DNA of 64,000 nt from Silene latifolia (Eukaryota > Streptophyta > Magnoliopsida > Caryophyllales > Caryophyllaceae). A program made the position numbers and the translations under genes. The notes under the pieces were generated by a model that was not told the origin of the DNA, did not search any database, and worked only from the letters and a program-made list of their open reading frames with translations. The stretch is from positions 17,545,541 to 17,609,540 of the forward strand of contig NC_133537.1 of the NCBI RefSeq assembly GCF_048544455.1, read 5' to 3'. Below are positions 34,310 to 45,835 of the stretch, piece after piece (position 1 is the first letter of the stretch; the number at the start of each line of letters is the position of its first letter).

Positions 34310-37300
34310 CAAAATATCGCGCATACTATGAATGAATGGGGATTTGATATGCAAAAGTTATTAAAGAACCGGGACTGTACCGTTCTAGTATTTGCATCCC
34401 ATGAAAGTAGTTGCATCATTACTGGACTTTCGAAAATCGGCATTCTCTGCAATTGTAAGAAATTATAGTTGAAATTAATGAACAACACAGTTTCAAATAC
34501 AGATTTCATGTACGATATCTTTGTTCAACTTGTTTCTTACCCGATAATTGTCCGGATTCCGCAATCACCGAGCTCACAGTCCAACATACTCAAATACCTC
34601 AACACGTGAGCTCCACAATCAAAACGGAATGTAGTATAGTGTTCAACTGTTTAGTAAACAATATTTAATTTCCGTAAAGCGGACACATTAGGGAATAACT
34701 TACTTATTTGATTGTTGAGGAACTTTGAGAGTTATAACCCGTGAGAGTGCGAAACCGCATGGGATAATATGACGGGGAACTTCTTGCCAAAATAGGAGAT
34801 AATTTGGCCACCTGAAAATGTATCGAGTTAATACTGATTGTACAATAAAAATGTTTTATATACTCGATTCACAACTGTCAAGGGTTAGTTTAGGCAAATA
34901 ATTAATACCGTGTCTATGGTTGTATTATGTACATCATACGACGTTGTCTGTGTTGCTTGAGTTGAGGATGTAATTCGTTTTACTCTCCATATCGCATATA
35001 CAAGCCCACCAATGTTTGTCTTTGATCAACGGTATAAAAACCTGATATAATAAAGATTAGTCTCCAATTTACAGCCCCTACATGTCACAAAAAAAAAAAA
35101 AAAAAAAAAAATATTGTGGAGGGACCGGACTTTTCGGATTGTGGCACCATTCACCGGTTTGTATGTCCCATTGATGTATTGATTCCAAATACAAGGGTTT
35201 TTCTTCTTTGTACAGTTCTACATACCACAAAAGGTGATTTTACAAACCATATCAATTTGGGATAATCAAGATACTTGAATATTAAAACAAGTTCAAAGCT
35301 AACCACGATGACCGTCGATGGCAAGTACTGAGAAGATCCGGTCGATGAAGTGTCGTCTTAATCCCAAACATATCAATCACCTAAAAAAACAATATTAGGA
35401 ATGAAACAAAAGATTACAGATAATACAATGAAATGAACGCTGATAGTAGTCTACTTACTTGATCCATAACCCATCGACGCGGTCTAAGCGTAGATAAACC
35501 CGCTCGTGTGACTTCCATCCACTCAAGACACACCATAGCCTCATTTGTAGTAAGGCACATTAAGAAACATTACTAGAATTATCCAAAATAAAAATAAAAA
35601 TTAAAGTAAAGGGGCAAGGGAAAAGCACAAAAAAATAAAAGTAAAGGGGAAAAAATACTTACTGTGTGACATCTCTTCCTTCTCGGTGCCAAATAAACTT
35701 CACAAGGTCGTCTTGAGAATAAGGTAGACGCGGTAGCCCCCGACAAATATTAATAAGACAGCTTAAGATCGTGATTCACAAATCAAGATCTTTGATTCAC
35801 ATAATAAGACCCACGATTCAGAAATTAAGAACAACAGATAAAACCAATAATAACATCTAAGATTCACAAAACATGATTAATAAGGGAATGGGTCATACAT
35901 AGGCACACAATTCCACTCTTCTGCACTTCGTTCGACAGTAGCTTTCAACATGTTATCACCGGGGTCATAATTCAAGGCATAACTTCAATGCATAGCGTTT
36001 GAGTTGACTTACCTATAAATGCAAAACAAAAAGTCCTTATAATTATTCCAAAGTTCTGAATCGGCCTCGGGTTTCAGGAAATTAACTCCGTGTCCGACAA
36101 ATATAACTCTCAGGTTCACAAGGTTAAGTAAAGGTATCTTCTGAAGTTATAATTAAAGGACGGTCAGTTTTGTTCCCTTTGTAATGCTCCAACAGTGAAA
36201 CAAATAGACGCCGGTATCCATTTCACCAGACTTCAAAATTGAAGGAGGGATAAACAACTCGGGCATCATGTCACCATCGATGCGAATCTTGGTGAAACCC
36301 AATTAATGAGCCTGTCTTTCTCGCACGACACAACCTAAATTAGCACTTAATTACGTGGATGTGTTACATGCTTGTCAAACACTTTGATCGTGAATCCACA
36401 GACTTTGCATAACCGAAATGGAGGAAAAGACGCACCGTAGGTTGCACATAATCAGAATAGTTAACATCTACTCCATTCATAGGGTGTATGACTGTCAATT
36501 TATTCCATCGAAGGTCGAAACAAAAGAAGAACGGTGGGCATGATGTAGACATGATTGGAGTGCAAATCTGAAAACAAGACAAGATGAAATGAAAAGAAGA
36601 ACATAAAGATGAAAATAGGTTTCACAAAACATAATAACACCAAACCAAAACTTACTAATTGAACTGAAGAAACATCAATATTTTCCAGACAACCCAGGGG
36701 GGAACTAACACCGTCATTGGAGTATGGAACAAATAAACGAACAGGAGAATCCGGTGATTTCAACTTCTCATTACTGTTTAGGATCTCACACCAAATATTT
36801 ACTGACTTCAGAACATACTCGATCACCTTCGGGTATAGTCCTCAACATGCTCCTTGTCAATCTCTCGAGTGTTACTTTGAAAAAGAATATCACCGCACTC
36901 AACAATCAAAACAATCGATTCGCAAAACAAGCCGTCAGATTGGCAAAAAAAGCAGTCTATTGGATTCACAATATAAGCCCTACGATTTATAAATTGTCCG
37001 ATTCACAAAATGAGACCTGAGATTTACAAAACAAGGTCATAGTCAAATACCTTTGTTCTCTTTGTTGAGCAAAGCCCGAAATCCAACAAAAGTATTTTCT
37101 CCTCCCTATTAAAAGCAAAGAATAACACGATGTTTCTTTGGAGATACGGAGATCGATAGGCAAGTGCTGGAATTATCTCTCTTCTAGGACGCACAATAGC
37201 GGGAGTATTGACATCAACATTATTGACATCAACATTAGTGACATCAACATGATCAAATCGATGGTACAGGATAATGTAGGAAACTGGTTCCCTCATCCTC

Positions 37301-39288
37301 TTCCCTCCGACACCGAACTATTCTTTCCTCACCTTGTATGCTTTCCTCACCTGGTCCCTCTTCGTCGCTTTTTCGGCACGGACGGTGGTTTCATCACCCG
37401 ACAAACGGTTTCCATGACGACGACGAATGTACAGGTGAGTGACCAATGGTTTTTCAGGCAATTGCTCAGATTCTTCCACACACGATTTCGGAGATGGTGG
37501 ACGGACGATCGGAATCATTGGAGTATCAGGTAAATCAATAACGATTGGGGTTCGGCTAGTTCGACAATGGTGTTGGTGTTGGCTGGGGACCGAGGATCAA
37601 TAGACTGTCTTCTTGAAGACAAAAAATGATCGTCGTCTGCTAGCGGACCTCCACCGTGGGCAATCTGATGGGGTTGGCAATCTTGGTTTACGATGTTTCC
37701 GAATGGGTTTGCTTGTCACTTTGGGATCTGGTGCACGAATCGGTACAAAAGTGTCATCCATAATTTCCAATGCCGCACGTAAATCAGCGTCGGACCATCC
37801 ACCCATCCTGTCCACATCGTCATTAACAACGTGATCATTCTCCACAACATTCGCTGCAATGGATAACGTGTTTCCAACGATATTATTGACCACGTTGTCC
37901 AAATTCAGTTCACCATCCTCATCCTTCTTAGCATCCTCATTATTACCCATCTCTATATTTTCCTCCTTATTCCCATCATCGGCATTTTCTTCATCCCCAA
38001 CATTCTCATCAAACTCATCCTGTTGGGATGAAATATACCCGTCTGCAATACCATTAACGGCTGCCACCATAGTAGAGACCTGGCCGAGGAAGGTAGCTTG
38101 TTCGTAGCTTGAATAGCAAGAGATCTGTACCTAGCGAAAGCTGCAGCCGCTACCTTTGCGGCGTCAGCAAGTTTGTGAACAATCTCACACTTATCGTCAC
38201 TAAGGCCATCGTTTCCTTGTCACCGCAATGTGGAATGTCGGACCTATATATCGGTATGCCTTCTTCAATGGTTGATTTGGATGAACATGCTCAAGCTTTG
38301 TGACCGTGGTCGAGGTGCGGGTGCGAGTGTGTGGTAGCTCATGACAAGGGGAGGCTCCACAGAACCTTGACCGAAACCTTTTTGCCTTCAACTCTGTTTA
38401 ATTCTTTTTGCAATTTTTTTCTTTCGTCCAATTACAACAAGTTGGAAACTTTCTTACGACCAATCTTGATTTGTAGACGAAACGGTCCAAGTAAATGTAC
38501 ACGAGCACCATAATGGGTCCACCAAAAAAAATATCTCCTTTCAAGCGTTTGACATCTCTCCACTCCTCCTTTTGCCAAGACTCAACTTGGTCATCCAACT
38601 TCTGTTTGATGAAATTGCACCAATTGAATTCCTAATCGTGAAGTATCACCTAAACTTTTTAAAATCCTCAAACTTGCGCGATTCCCTTGCACGCCACCCA
38701 ACAGAGACGAGAATATGTAAACGATGAAATTTCGTTTAAAGTCATCTCCACCATCTTTCTGCATGGATAATTTGGTCAAGACGTGGTGATCATCGATATA
38801 TTTGTGTGGATATTGCTTTCGAAAGTTTTCCAACGTAGCTAAATAAGGGGACACTTATCCACATGTGACGCTTCCTCAACAGGTCTTGAACCCATTGGAA
38901 TGCTCATGCAAAGATGGATGTCCTCCTCTAATACAGGGAGTTTTTGGTCAAATAACCATCCCTTTTTCTTTGGGTTGTAATTTGACACTAGCCAATAAGC
39001 AAGGTCCCCGGGAACCTTGTCTGTTTCAATCATTAACAGACCGCCAAAGCCCATGTCTTTTATAGCTTGAATCTGTTGATCACTCGGTGGATTTTTCGTA
39101 TCTTTCAGAAAGTTGTACAACCCTTTTGGCGACATTCGAGTCCTCACCGTAGGCGGTCCTCCGTACGCACCCTCTGTTTTTTTTTTGGTGGAGGAGCGCG
39201 ACTTGCTCAACAACCGCCTTTGTGATGGTCGCTTCATCTTGTAGCCTGTTTCACAATAATCATCTTTAAATAAGCTGAAAGGATACAC
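34310..39288 (-). pseudogene. Ulp1/C48-type protease gene with DUF1985-like N-terminal region, multi-exon, broken
   Basis: From 39288 leftward: basic start, then a DUF1985-like block (IKDMGFGGLLMIETDKVPG, LAYWLVSNYNPKKKGWLF, EEDIHLCMSIPMG; then a NWC/DQVESW-type block to about 38398), with frameshifts near 38850 and 38610. An acidic linker follows (38070-37597). Blocks at 36826-36500 and 36570-36364 are of uncertain domain. Protease exons: WMEVTRAGLSTLRPRRWVMD (about 35540-35465), VIDMFGIKTTLHRP (about 35380), KDKHWWACICDMESK (about 35025-34980) and FDCGAHVLRYLSML (about 34650-34605). Histidine and cysteine of the C48 triad are recognisable; the aspartate position reads ILNSS (asparagine). 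Introns carry minus-strand 21-bp repeats. If active it would cleave SUMO or a similar tag. Confidence 0.6.
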
Positions 39289-39621
39289 AAAAATAAGAAC
39301 TAATATTTATATAGTCTATTTTGGGGGGGGATAGGACCTGAGATTCACAAAATAACTCTCCAGTTTCACGAAATAACCTCAAGGATTCTTTTCAATAAGA
39401 CATAAGATTTATATAGTCTGAATGTGAGGATAAGACCTGAGATTCACAAAATAACTCCCAGGTTTCACAAATTAACCTCTATGATTCACAAAATAAGGCA
39501 TAAAATTTATATAGTCCGAATCCGTGGATAAGACCGAGATGCACAAAATAAACCCCAGTCTCACAAAATAAGCTATAGGATTCAAAAATAAGCTATATGA
39601 TTTATAGTCCAAACTGTTTCT

Positions 39622-41017
39622 TGATCCAACGCCAAGACCAAAAGACACCCTAGGAGGGGACGGGTGAACCCTTTTTTGGGGGACGGGGTTAACGATAGGG
39701 GCCGGGTGTCCTAAACGGGACGGGAAAGGGTTTAGGGTTGGATTAGGCGGATCGCTACCGCGGATCCGCCTAATCCAACCCTAAACCCTTTCCCTTGTAC
39801 ATAGTCATTCGACCAACGCCAAGACCAAAAGACACCCTAGGAGGGGACGGGTGAACCCTTTTTTGGGGACGGGGTTACAGTAGGGGCCCGGTGTCCTAAA
39901 CGGGACGGGAAAGGGTTTAGGATTGGATTAGGCGGTTCCGCGGTCGCGGATCCGCCTAATCCAACCCTAAACCCTTTCCCTTGTACATAGTCATTCGACC
40001 AACGACAAGACCAAAAGACACCCTAGGAGGGGACGGGTGAACCCTTTTTTGGGGGACGGGGTTAACAGTAGGGGCCCGGGTGTCCTAAAACGGGACGGGA
40101 AAGGGTTTAGGGTTGGATTAGGCGGTTCCGCGGTAGCGGATCCGCCTAATCCAACCCTAAACCCTTTCCCTTGTACATAGTCATTCGACCAACGACAAGA
40201 CCAAAAGACACCCTAGGAGGGGACGGGTGAACCCTTTTTGGGGGACGGGGTTAACAAAGAGGGGGCCGGGTGTCCTAAAGCGGGACGGGAAAGGGTTTAG
40301 GGTTGGGTTAGGCGGATCGCCACCGCGGATCCGCCTAATCCAACCCTAAACCCTTTCCCTTGTACATAGTCATTCGACCAACGACAAGACCAAAAGACAC
40401 CCTAGGAGGGGACGGGTGAACCCTTTTTGGGGGACGGGGTTAACGAGAGGGGCGGGTGTCCTAAACGGGACGGGAAAGGGTTTAGGGTTGGATTAGGCGG
40501 ATCGCTACCGCGGATCCGCCTAATCCAACCCTAAACCCTTTCCCTTGTACATAGTCATTCGACCAACGCCAAGACCAAAAGACACCCTAGGAGGGGACGG
40601 GTGTACCCTTTTTTTGGAGGACGGGGTTAACGGTAGGGGCCGGTGTCCTAAAACGGGACGGGAAAGGGTTTAGGGTTGGATTAGGCGTATCCGCTACCGC
40701 GGATCCTCCTAATCCAACCCTAAACCCTTTCCCTTGTACATAGTCATTCGACCAACGACAAGACCAAAAGACACCCTAGGAGGGGACGGGTGAACCTTTT
40801 TTTGGGGGGGTTAACGATAGGGGGCCGGGTGTCCTAAACGGGACGGGAAAGGGTTTAGGGTTGGGTTAGGCGGATCCGCTACCGCGGATCCGCCTAATCC
40901 AACCCTAAACCCTTTCCCTTGTACATAGTCATTCGACCGACGCCGCATTTCAAAAGACACCCTAGGAGGGGGGGTGAACCCTTTTTGGGGGACGGGGTTA
41001 ACAGTAGGGGGCCGGAA
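39622..41017. repeat. Minisatellite of 185-190 bp units, each with a long perfect hairpin
   Basis: Seven full units and a partial. The landmark CGACCAACG recurs at about 39810, 39996, 40186, 40375, 40560 and 40749, with CGACCGACG at 40934 (spacings 185-190). Each full unit has arms of about 31 bases: in the first, 39722-39752 and 39764-39794 are perfect complements around an 11-base loop containing CCGCGG. The arms include CCCTAAACCCT. GC content is far above the neighbours. Units differ by single-base changes and G-run length. No ORF. Confidence 0.9.
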
Positions 41018-41259
41018 ATGTCAACGGGGCATGAAGTTATTATTGAAGTTATTATTGAAATTGTCATTTGAAGTTATTATGAAACAATAGGGAACGCAAG
41101 GGTTCACAAAAAACAAAGAACACAAAGCAAACTTCATTAATAAAACATAATAGTCATACATTATATTTATAAACTATCGACAATAGAACACGGCAAACAA
41201 GATAGCAACGTTCAATGCCGAAAATTACAAAGATAGTATTTTAGGAAAAGGGATACAAA

Positions 41260-43330
41260 TGTAGGCTATAGGTCCATAATAGAAGGTAAATCAATAGAAC
41301 ATGCGTCTATACAATTGCGTAATAAGTTGACAGCAATAGCAATTGCAGTGGCTCGTTCGGAGACATCATGGAGGTAAAGAACGTAAGTTCTCATAAATTG
41401 TAAGCGCGATCAATAGCATTCGGAAGGTTCATGGCACTTGGATGGTTATATTGGTGAAAATGAAGGATGAATTTAGTGACATATTATCATCAAAGCAAAC
41501 ATTTGCACGTTTGGAATATTAGGTTAGCACCCCTATGAATAATTAGAATACCCTCCACATGGTTGATTTCAAGAGAAAGCAATATGCAGTGTTACACCGG
41601 GAGCATTGGGATGAATAAGAAATAATCGAGACCAATTCCGACACACACAATAGCCATATTTGCCTTGTCTTCAAAGGCATCAAGTTTAGAAAATATATTA
41701 TGCATAACTCCTTGAATATTGAAAACAGAATGTTGTGAGTGATAGCGAGGGGAAGATAATTTAACTTCGCCAAATCGGCTTCCTTAAAAGACACATAATT
41801 GATTGCGTTTTGTTTTTTGGACATAAGCTGCACGAAATGACGATTCGTCTTCTTCAAAAGCATTAACGACACACCCTTTGCACCAAGACTCCATAATTCA
41901 CTAAAAATAATAATAGGAACGCATAGTAGGTTAGTAACTAAATGAATAAGTTTCACAATGGCAGATCTAGGTTTCACAACAACTACTCCAAGATTCACAA
42001 AATCAAGTATACGATTCACGTAATTATGAATCAACATTACAACATAGAGAGACATAACAGAATCTCATCAAGTGCATGCCAGCTAAATTATTATGAAAGT
42101 TGTATTCGAAGTTATTATGAAAGATAGATGCTCGAGGATTGACAAAATAAAAGGAAAATAAACTTGATTAATAGAACATAGTATTCATACATTATGTTGA
42201 TACACCATCCGAAATAGAAAACTACTGATTACATATTTATACAAGGGTGCCTTAGCAAGTATACAAACGTAAGATTAAATACTAACGGTGATAGACCTAA
42301 GTACACCGACCGACAACTAAACATAATAGGTTCATTTGAAATATAATTTAGTAGCTACATCCCTAACACGCAAGGGTACAACTTTAAGTCCTACAACTGT
42401 GTTCATAAGGTATTCTTGTCCTCATATTCAGACCTGTACATGCAATTCCTTGTGTTGTATTATAAGGGCATTGTAGGCAAGCTTTCTTTAGATGTACAAG
42501 AAAGCAAATATATCAAAGATGAAGATGAGGACGATGAAGATAATCGATCCCTCCAAAACAAGTCTTTCTCATGGCATATATGTTCTGCCATATCCCACCA
42601 TTTGGTGTTGCTCATTTAGCCAGGAAACCGTCACAACTAGAAGGCCGGGCTAAATGAGCAACACAAATGTTGGGATATGGCGAAAAATATAGGTCGTGAG
42701 AAAGGCTTGTTTGTAGGGATCGATCTTCATCGTTATCATCTTCATCTATGATACATATTCTTTCTACTAGTACATGGAAAGAAAGGTAACCTAAAATTCC
42801 GTTTTAATACAACCCAAGGAATTGTACAGATGAGGCAGAGTTTGAGCATAGTAATACCTTAAGAACACATTTGTAAGACTCAAAAGTGTACCCTTGCGTG
42901 ATAGGGAATGTAGCTACTAAATTATATTTCAAATTACCAGTACTAGTCCCTACAGTGCAAGCTGTCCGGGCAAGATAGCATATCCATTTAATGAGCTCAA
43001 ACTCTGCCTCTTCAAATATATCGATTACCCGACCCGTACACCAAGTGTCCATAGTTGGCAATGTATACGCAGACAGGAGCAATTGACCTAGGCATATAAA
43101 TAACTAAAACAGTTCAGACAAAAATAAATGAAAATAACTAAAACATAATAAGTAATACATTTCATACACATACACAAAATGTCATGTTTCGTATAAGTAC
43201 ATTCCAGATAAGTAGGATTAAAAGCCATATCAAAACAAGGCAAAGCATTCAGATGAAAAAATGACCAACTATGGACAAAGTGGTCTATAGGTTTCGCAAG
43301 ATAAGGTCTATGCTTCAGACAAACATTCAC
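41260..43330 (-). other. Possible multi-exon gene fragments, unrecognised
   Basis: Minus-strand open stretches at 43082-42804 (MDTWCTGRVIDIFEEAEF), 41915-41700 (SELWSLGAKGVSLMLLKK, then INYVSFKEADLAKL) and 41400-41280 (SERATAIAIAVNLLRNC) look more protein-like than their surroundings and are separated by repeat-bearing, intron-like DNA. I recognise no family. They may be further exons of the Ulp1-like unit or a separate gene whose leader starts near 44300. ORFs at 42416-42619 (plus) are not supported. Confidence 0.3.
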
Positions 43331-44069
43331 ATAAACTCATCATAAAAAGATGACAATCATGAGGCGTGGTTTAACTTCCCGCATTATAATGAGAATGATT
43401 CGCAAAATATTGCACAGATTCACAAAATATTCCACCAGATTCACAAAAACGACTCCAAAATTCACAAAATTAACTCGGGTTTAACAACGACACATCAGTC
43501 CAATATTCACAATATCACCTCCAAGTTTCATGATACATAAACGCAGGTTTAACTTCCTGCATTATAATGAGAATGATTCACAAAATATTCCACCAGATTC
43601 ACAAAATATTCCACCAGATTCACAAAAACGACTCCAAAATTCACGAATTAACTCGGGTTTAACAACAACACATCGGACCAAGTTTCATGATACACAAACA
43701 CGTAACTATGTCGACATTGCGAGTAATCAACAGAGCACCACAACAACAACAACAAAAAAGCACAATATTAACAAAAACGAAACATATTAAGCAATGAACA
43801 ATGAGAAAAACCTAATAAACAAAAATTGACGAAGTAAGTATTGAAGAGAGCGAACAGGACATACAAATAGTAGATCAAAAATGCTCCGAAATTGATTTTG
43901 CTGCGTTCGTACTAACCGGATAATTCTTCGAGGATGATTAAAACCTGCATTATAATGAAAATGATTTAGTAATACATTATCGAAAAAAATAGTAGATTGA
44001 AAAGCGTCGAAAAAGTAGATCTACAATAATTGATCGAAAATGAAGAAAAATAGTGATACGAACGAGAAT

Positions 44070-44330
44070 ATCACATACCTAGATCCGAAAAAGGACGACC
44101 GAACAGAGATGATGATGATGATGACGATCGCGATCAAAATATCGGGTGATGAATCTGCGTGTGATTGACGATGATGATGAAGTTAATCGAAAAACGGTAG
44201 TTGAGTGTTGAGAGTGGAGTAAATGCGTGAAAGACAGAGAGACGAGGAGAGAGAGAGTAGAGAGAGAGTGAAATGTCGTAAATGAAGTAGTTGGTGGCAT
44301 TTGCTTTGAGTGTATGATTAAATAGGGACA
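44070..44330 (-). promoter_or_regulatory. Candidate promoter/leader of the right-hand transcription unit
   Basis: On the minus strand CCTATTTAATC (near 44322) is followed by CT-rich leader sequence and a good splice donor, CTAG|GTATGT (about 44078). The arrangement mirrors the left end and suggests each terminal region drives an inward unit. Inference from sequence layout only. Confidence 0.35.
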
Positions 44331-44382
44331 CGTGGCAAAGATTCTCACGTGCGTCTATAGTTATTAGATCGACGGTTTAGAA

Positions 44383-44427
44383 GGTGTCCACCGCCTTACC
44401 CTAAGAAGGGTGCCTCACATGATTCAA

Positions 44428-44435
<8 letters not shown>
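44383..44435 (-). repeat. Right terminal inverted repeat of the giant MULE-like element
   Basis: Complement of the left end with mismatches; abuts (TA)n. Confidence 0.55.

Positions 44436-44487
<52 letters not shown>
44436..44487. repeat. (TA)n microsatellite
   Basis: About 26 TA units next to the right terminal repeat. Third of three long (TA)n arrays in the window. Confidence 0.95.
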
Positions 44488-44488
<1 letters not shown>

Positions 44489-45300
44489 CATAACTGATAT
44501 CAATTGCTTCTGTCAATTACTTCAACTAAATAGGCCATTTTGATTAATAGTTATGTATTACTTTTGATATAAAATTAAGGGAGGTAGAGAAAATATAAAA
44601 TAGATTAATTATTTATGTTATTTCATCTACTCTGTACTTGCACAAGTTTTTTTTCAACGAAAAACCTACTAAAATTCAAAATAGATTTTTATTAACGGTA
44701 CAATAACAATTAACCGGAATAAAAGACGTATTTACGTATTACACTCATTTGGGCCCCCCTTATTATCTTATAAATCCCTTCTTACTCCGTAGTTTCTTAA
44801 CTATTTTACACGGGCGTTTTAATGTGCCAAAGCAAACATGGGATACCATAGATTATCCATAAGAATTAGAGGCAATAAGAAACTTTTAATGAATAAATAA
44901 TGTACATGCTAAGCACTTTGTTGCACCACTCCACTAATACTATCGTTTGTTTAATTTAATCAATGAAGTGGGCACGGACGATGTTGAATTCTTTACTTTT
45001 GGAATCAAGTAGGTGAGTCCTCGAAAATGCTATATTTAATTTATTAAATTCACATAAAAGAAAATTTAAAATTGGAAAAAAAAAAGTTAAAACTAACTTG
45101 TTTAATAGCGGCTACTTGTGATTAAAGTATATATTAGAATTGCGGAATTTGAAGGAAAATAAGGGGAGTGAGAAGGAAAGAATGCATGTGTTTGATCAAC
45201 TATATATAGAAATATATTTTGGTGAGAAAATTCAATTGCAAACTAAATGTCATAAACATGCAAATCACTACATTCAGTAAGAGAATTATCTGAATCGATT
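44488..45300. other. AT-rich interval without recognised gene
   Basis: No ORF or repeat end recognised. Confidence 0.55.
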
Positions 45301-45310
45301 AATCCATTTA

Positions 45311-45800
45311 GGGGTGTTATCGAGCTGAGTCTAATCCGAGCTCGGCCTTGCTCGGCATGTGCTCAAGAACCAAAACTCGAGGCGATCTCGAACTTGCCTG
45401 AGCTTGAAAAAAATGTGCTCGTTATAAAGCTTGCGAGCTTTAACGCGAGCTCGAGCCCAAGTCGAGCCTATATAAAAAAAAAATTATTTTTTTTTTCGAT
45501 ATTTTCAATAACAAGGCTCGAAAGTTATATGTAAAAATATTTGGAAAATCGGTGAGAAATTTGATATGTGTGATAGAAAAATATAATAATGATAAAATAT
45601 CTATAAAATATGAGTAATATCTTATGTAATCACACAAGTTTGAGCAGCTCGCGAGCCTTTGAGTCGAGCCAGCCTTTGCTGGGCTTGACTCGTTAAGCTC
45701 TCGAGCCGAGCCCAAGCCCGAGCCGAGCTCGCACGAGCCAAGCTTTGACCGAGACGATCTCGAGTAGCTTGCGAGCTGTCTCGTCTCATTAACAGCCCTA
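45311..45800. mobile_element. Small MULE-type element with 10-bp target duplication
   Basis: AATCCATTTA occurs immediately before (45301-45310) and after (45801-45810). Ends GGGGTGTTATCGAG and, in reverse, AGGGCTGTTAATGAG are related. The interior is an imperfect fold-back built of AGCTCG/CGAGC units around an AT-rich core. A 9-10 bp duplication points to Mutator-type transposition. The 45440-45856 ORF follows the CGAGC units and is not a gene. Confidence 0.7.
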
Positions 45801-45830
45801 AATCCATTTACCAAATAAATATCATACGAA

Positions 45831-45835
45831 TATAC
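45831..45835. other. Target-site duplication TATAC (left)
   Basis: Matches 52787-52791 exactly, at the outer ends of the LTRs. Confidence 0.85.

Larger units (their letters stand above)
35758..43650 (-). repeat. Minus-strand 21-bp repeat network (right half)
   Basis: Reverse-complement units GATTCACAAAATA are scattered at about 35768-35870, 36966-37030, 39336-39600, 41950-42020 and 43390-43640, often in 21-bp steps (for example AGATTCACAAAATATTCCAC, 43575-43625). Left of 34.15 kb the same core lies on the plus strand. This interval also encloses coding blocks and the minisatellite listed separately. Confidence 0.8.
24444..44435. mobile_element. Giant MULE-like element (about 20 kb) with FAR1-type transposase, XS-like ORF and Ulp1-like gene
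   Basis: The left end (24444-24492) has GTGAGGTACC...AGGCGGCGGTCTCACC; the right end read in reverse (44435-44383) has GTGAGGCACC...AAGGCGGTGGACACC, so terminal repeats are related though diverged. Both ends abut (TA)n arrays. Content: a MULE transposase (plus), an Ulp1-like gene and two XS-like sequences (minus), a 21-bp repeat network and a hairpin minisatellite. Gene-bearing MULEs that acquire Ulp1-like domains are known in plants (the Kaonashi type); an XS-like gene with them is not something I recall. Boundaries need a second copy to confirm. Confidence 0.6.

Noticed and set aside
36364..36582. This segment as the Ulp1 catalytic core
   Set aside because: Clearer histidine and cysteine motifs are at 35025-34980 and 34650-34605; here the expected catalytic residues are missing. 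Kept only as an unassigned block.
39722..40920. CCCTAAACCCT words suggesting interstitial telomere repeat
   Set aside because: Only two adjacent telomere-like words per unit, embedded in hairpin arms of a 185-190 bp minisatellite; not a TTTAGGG array.
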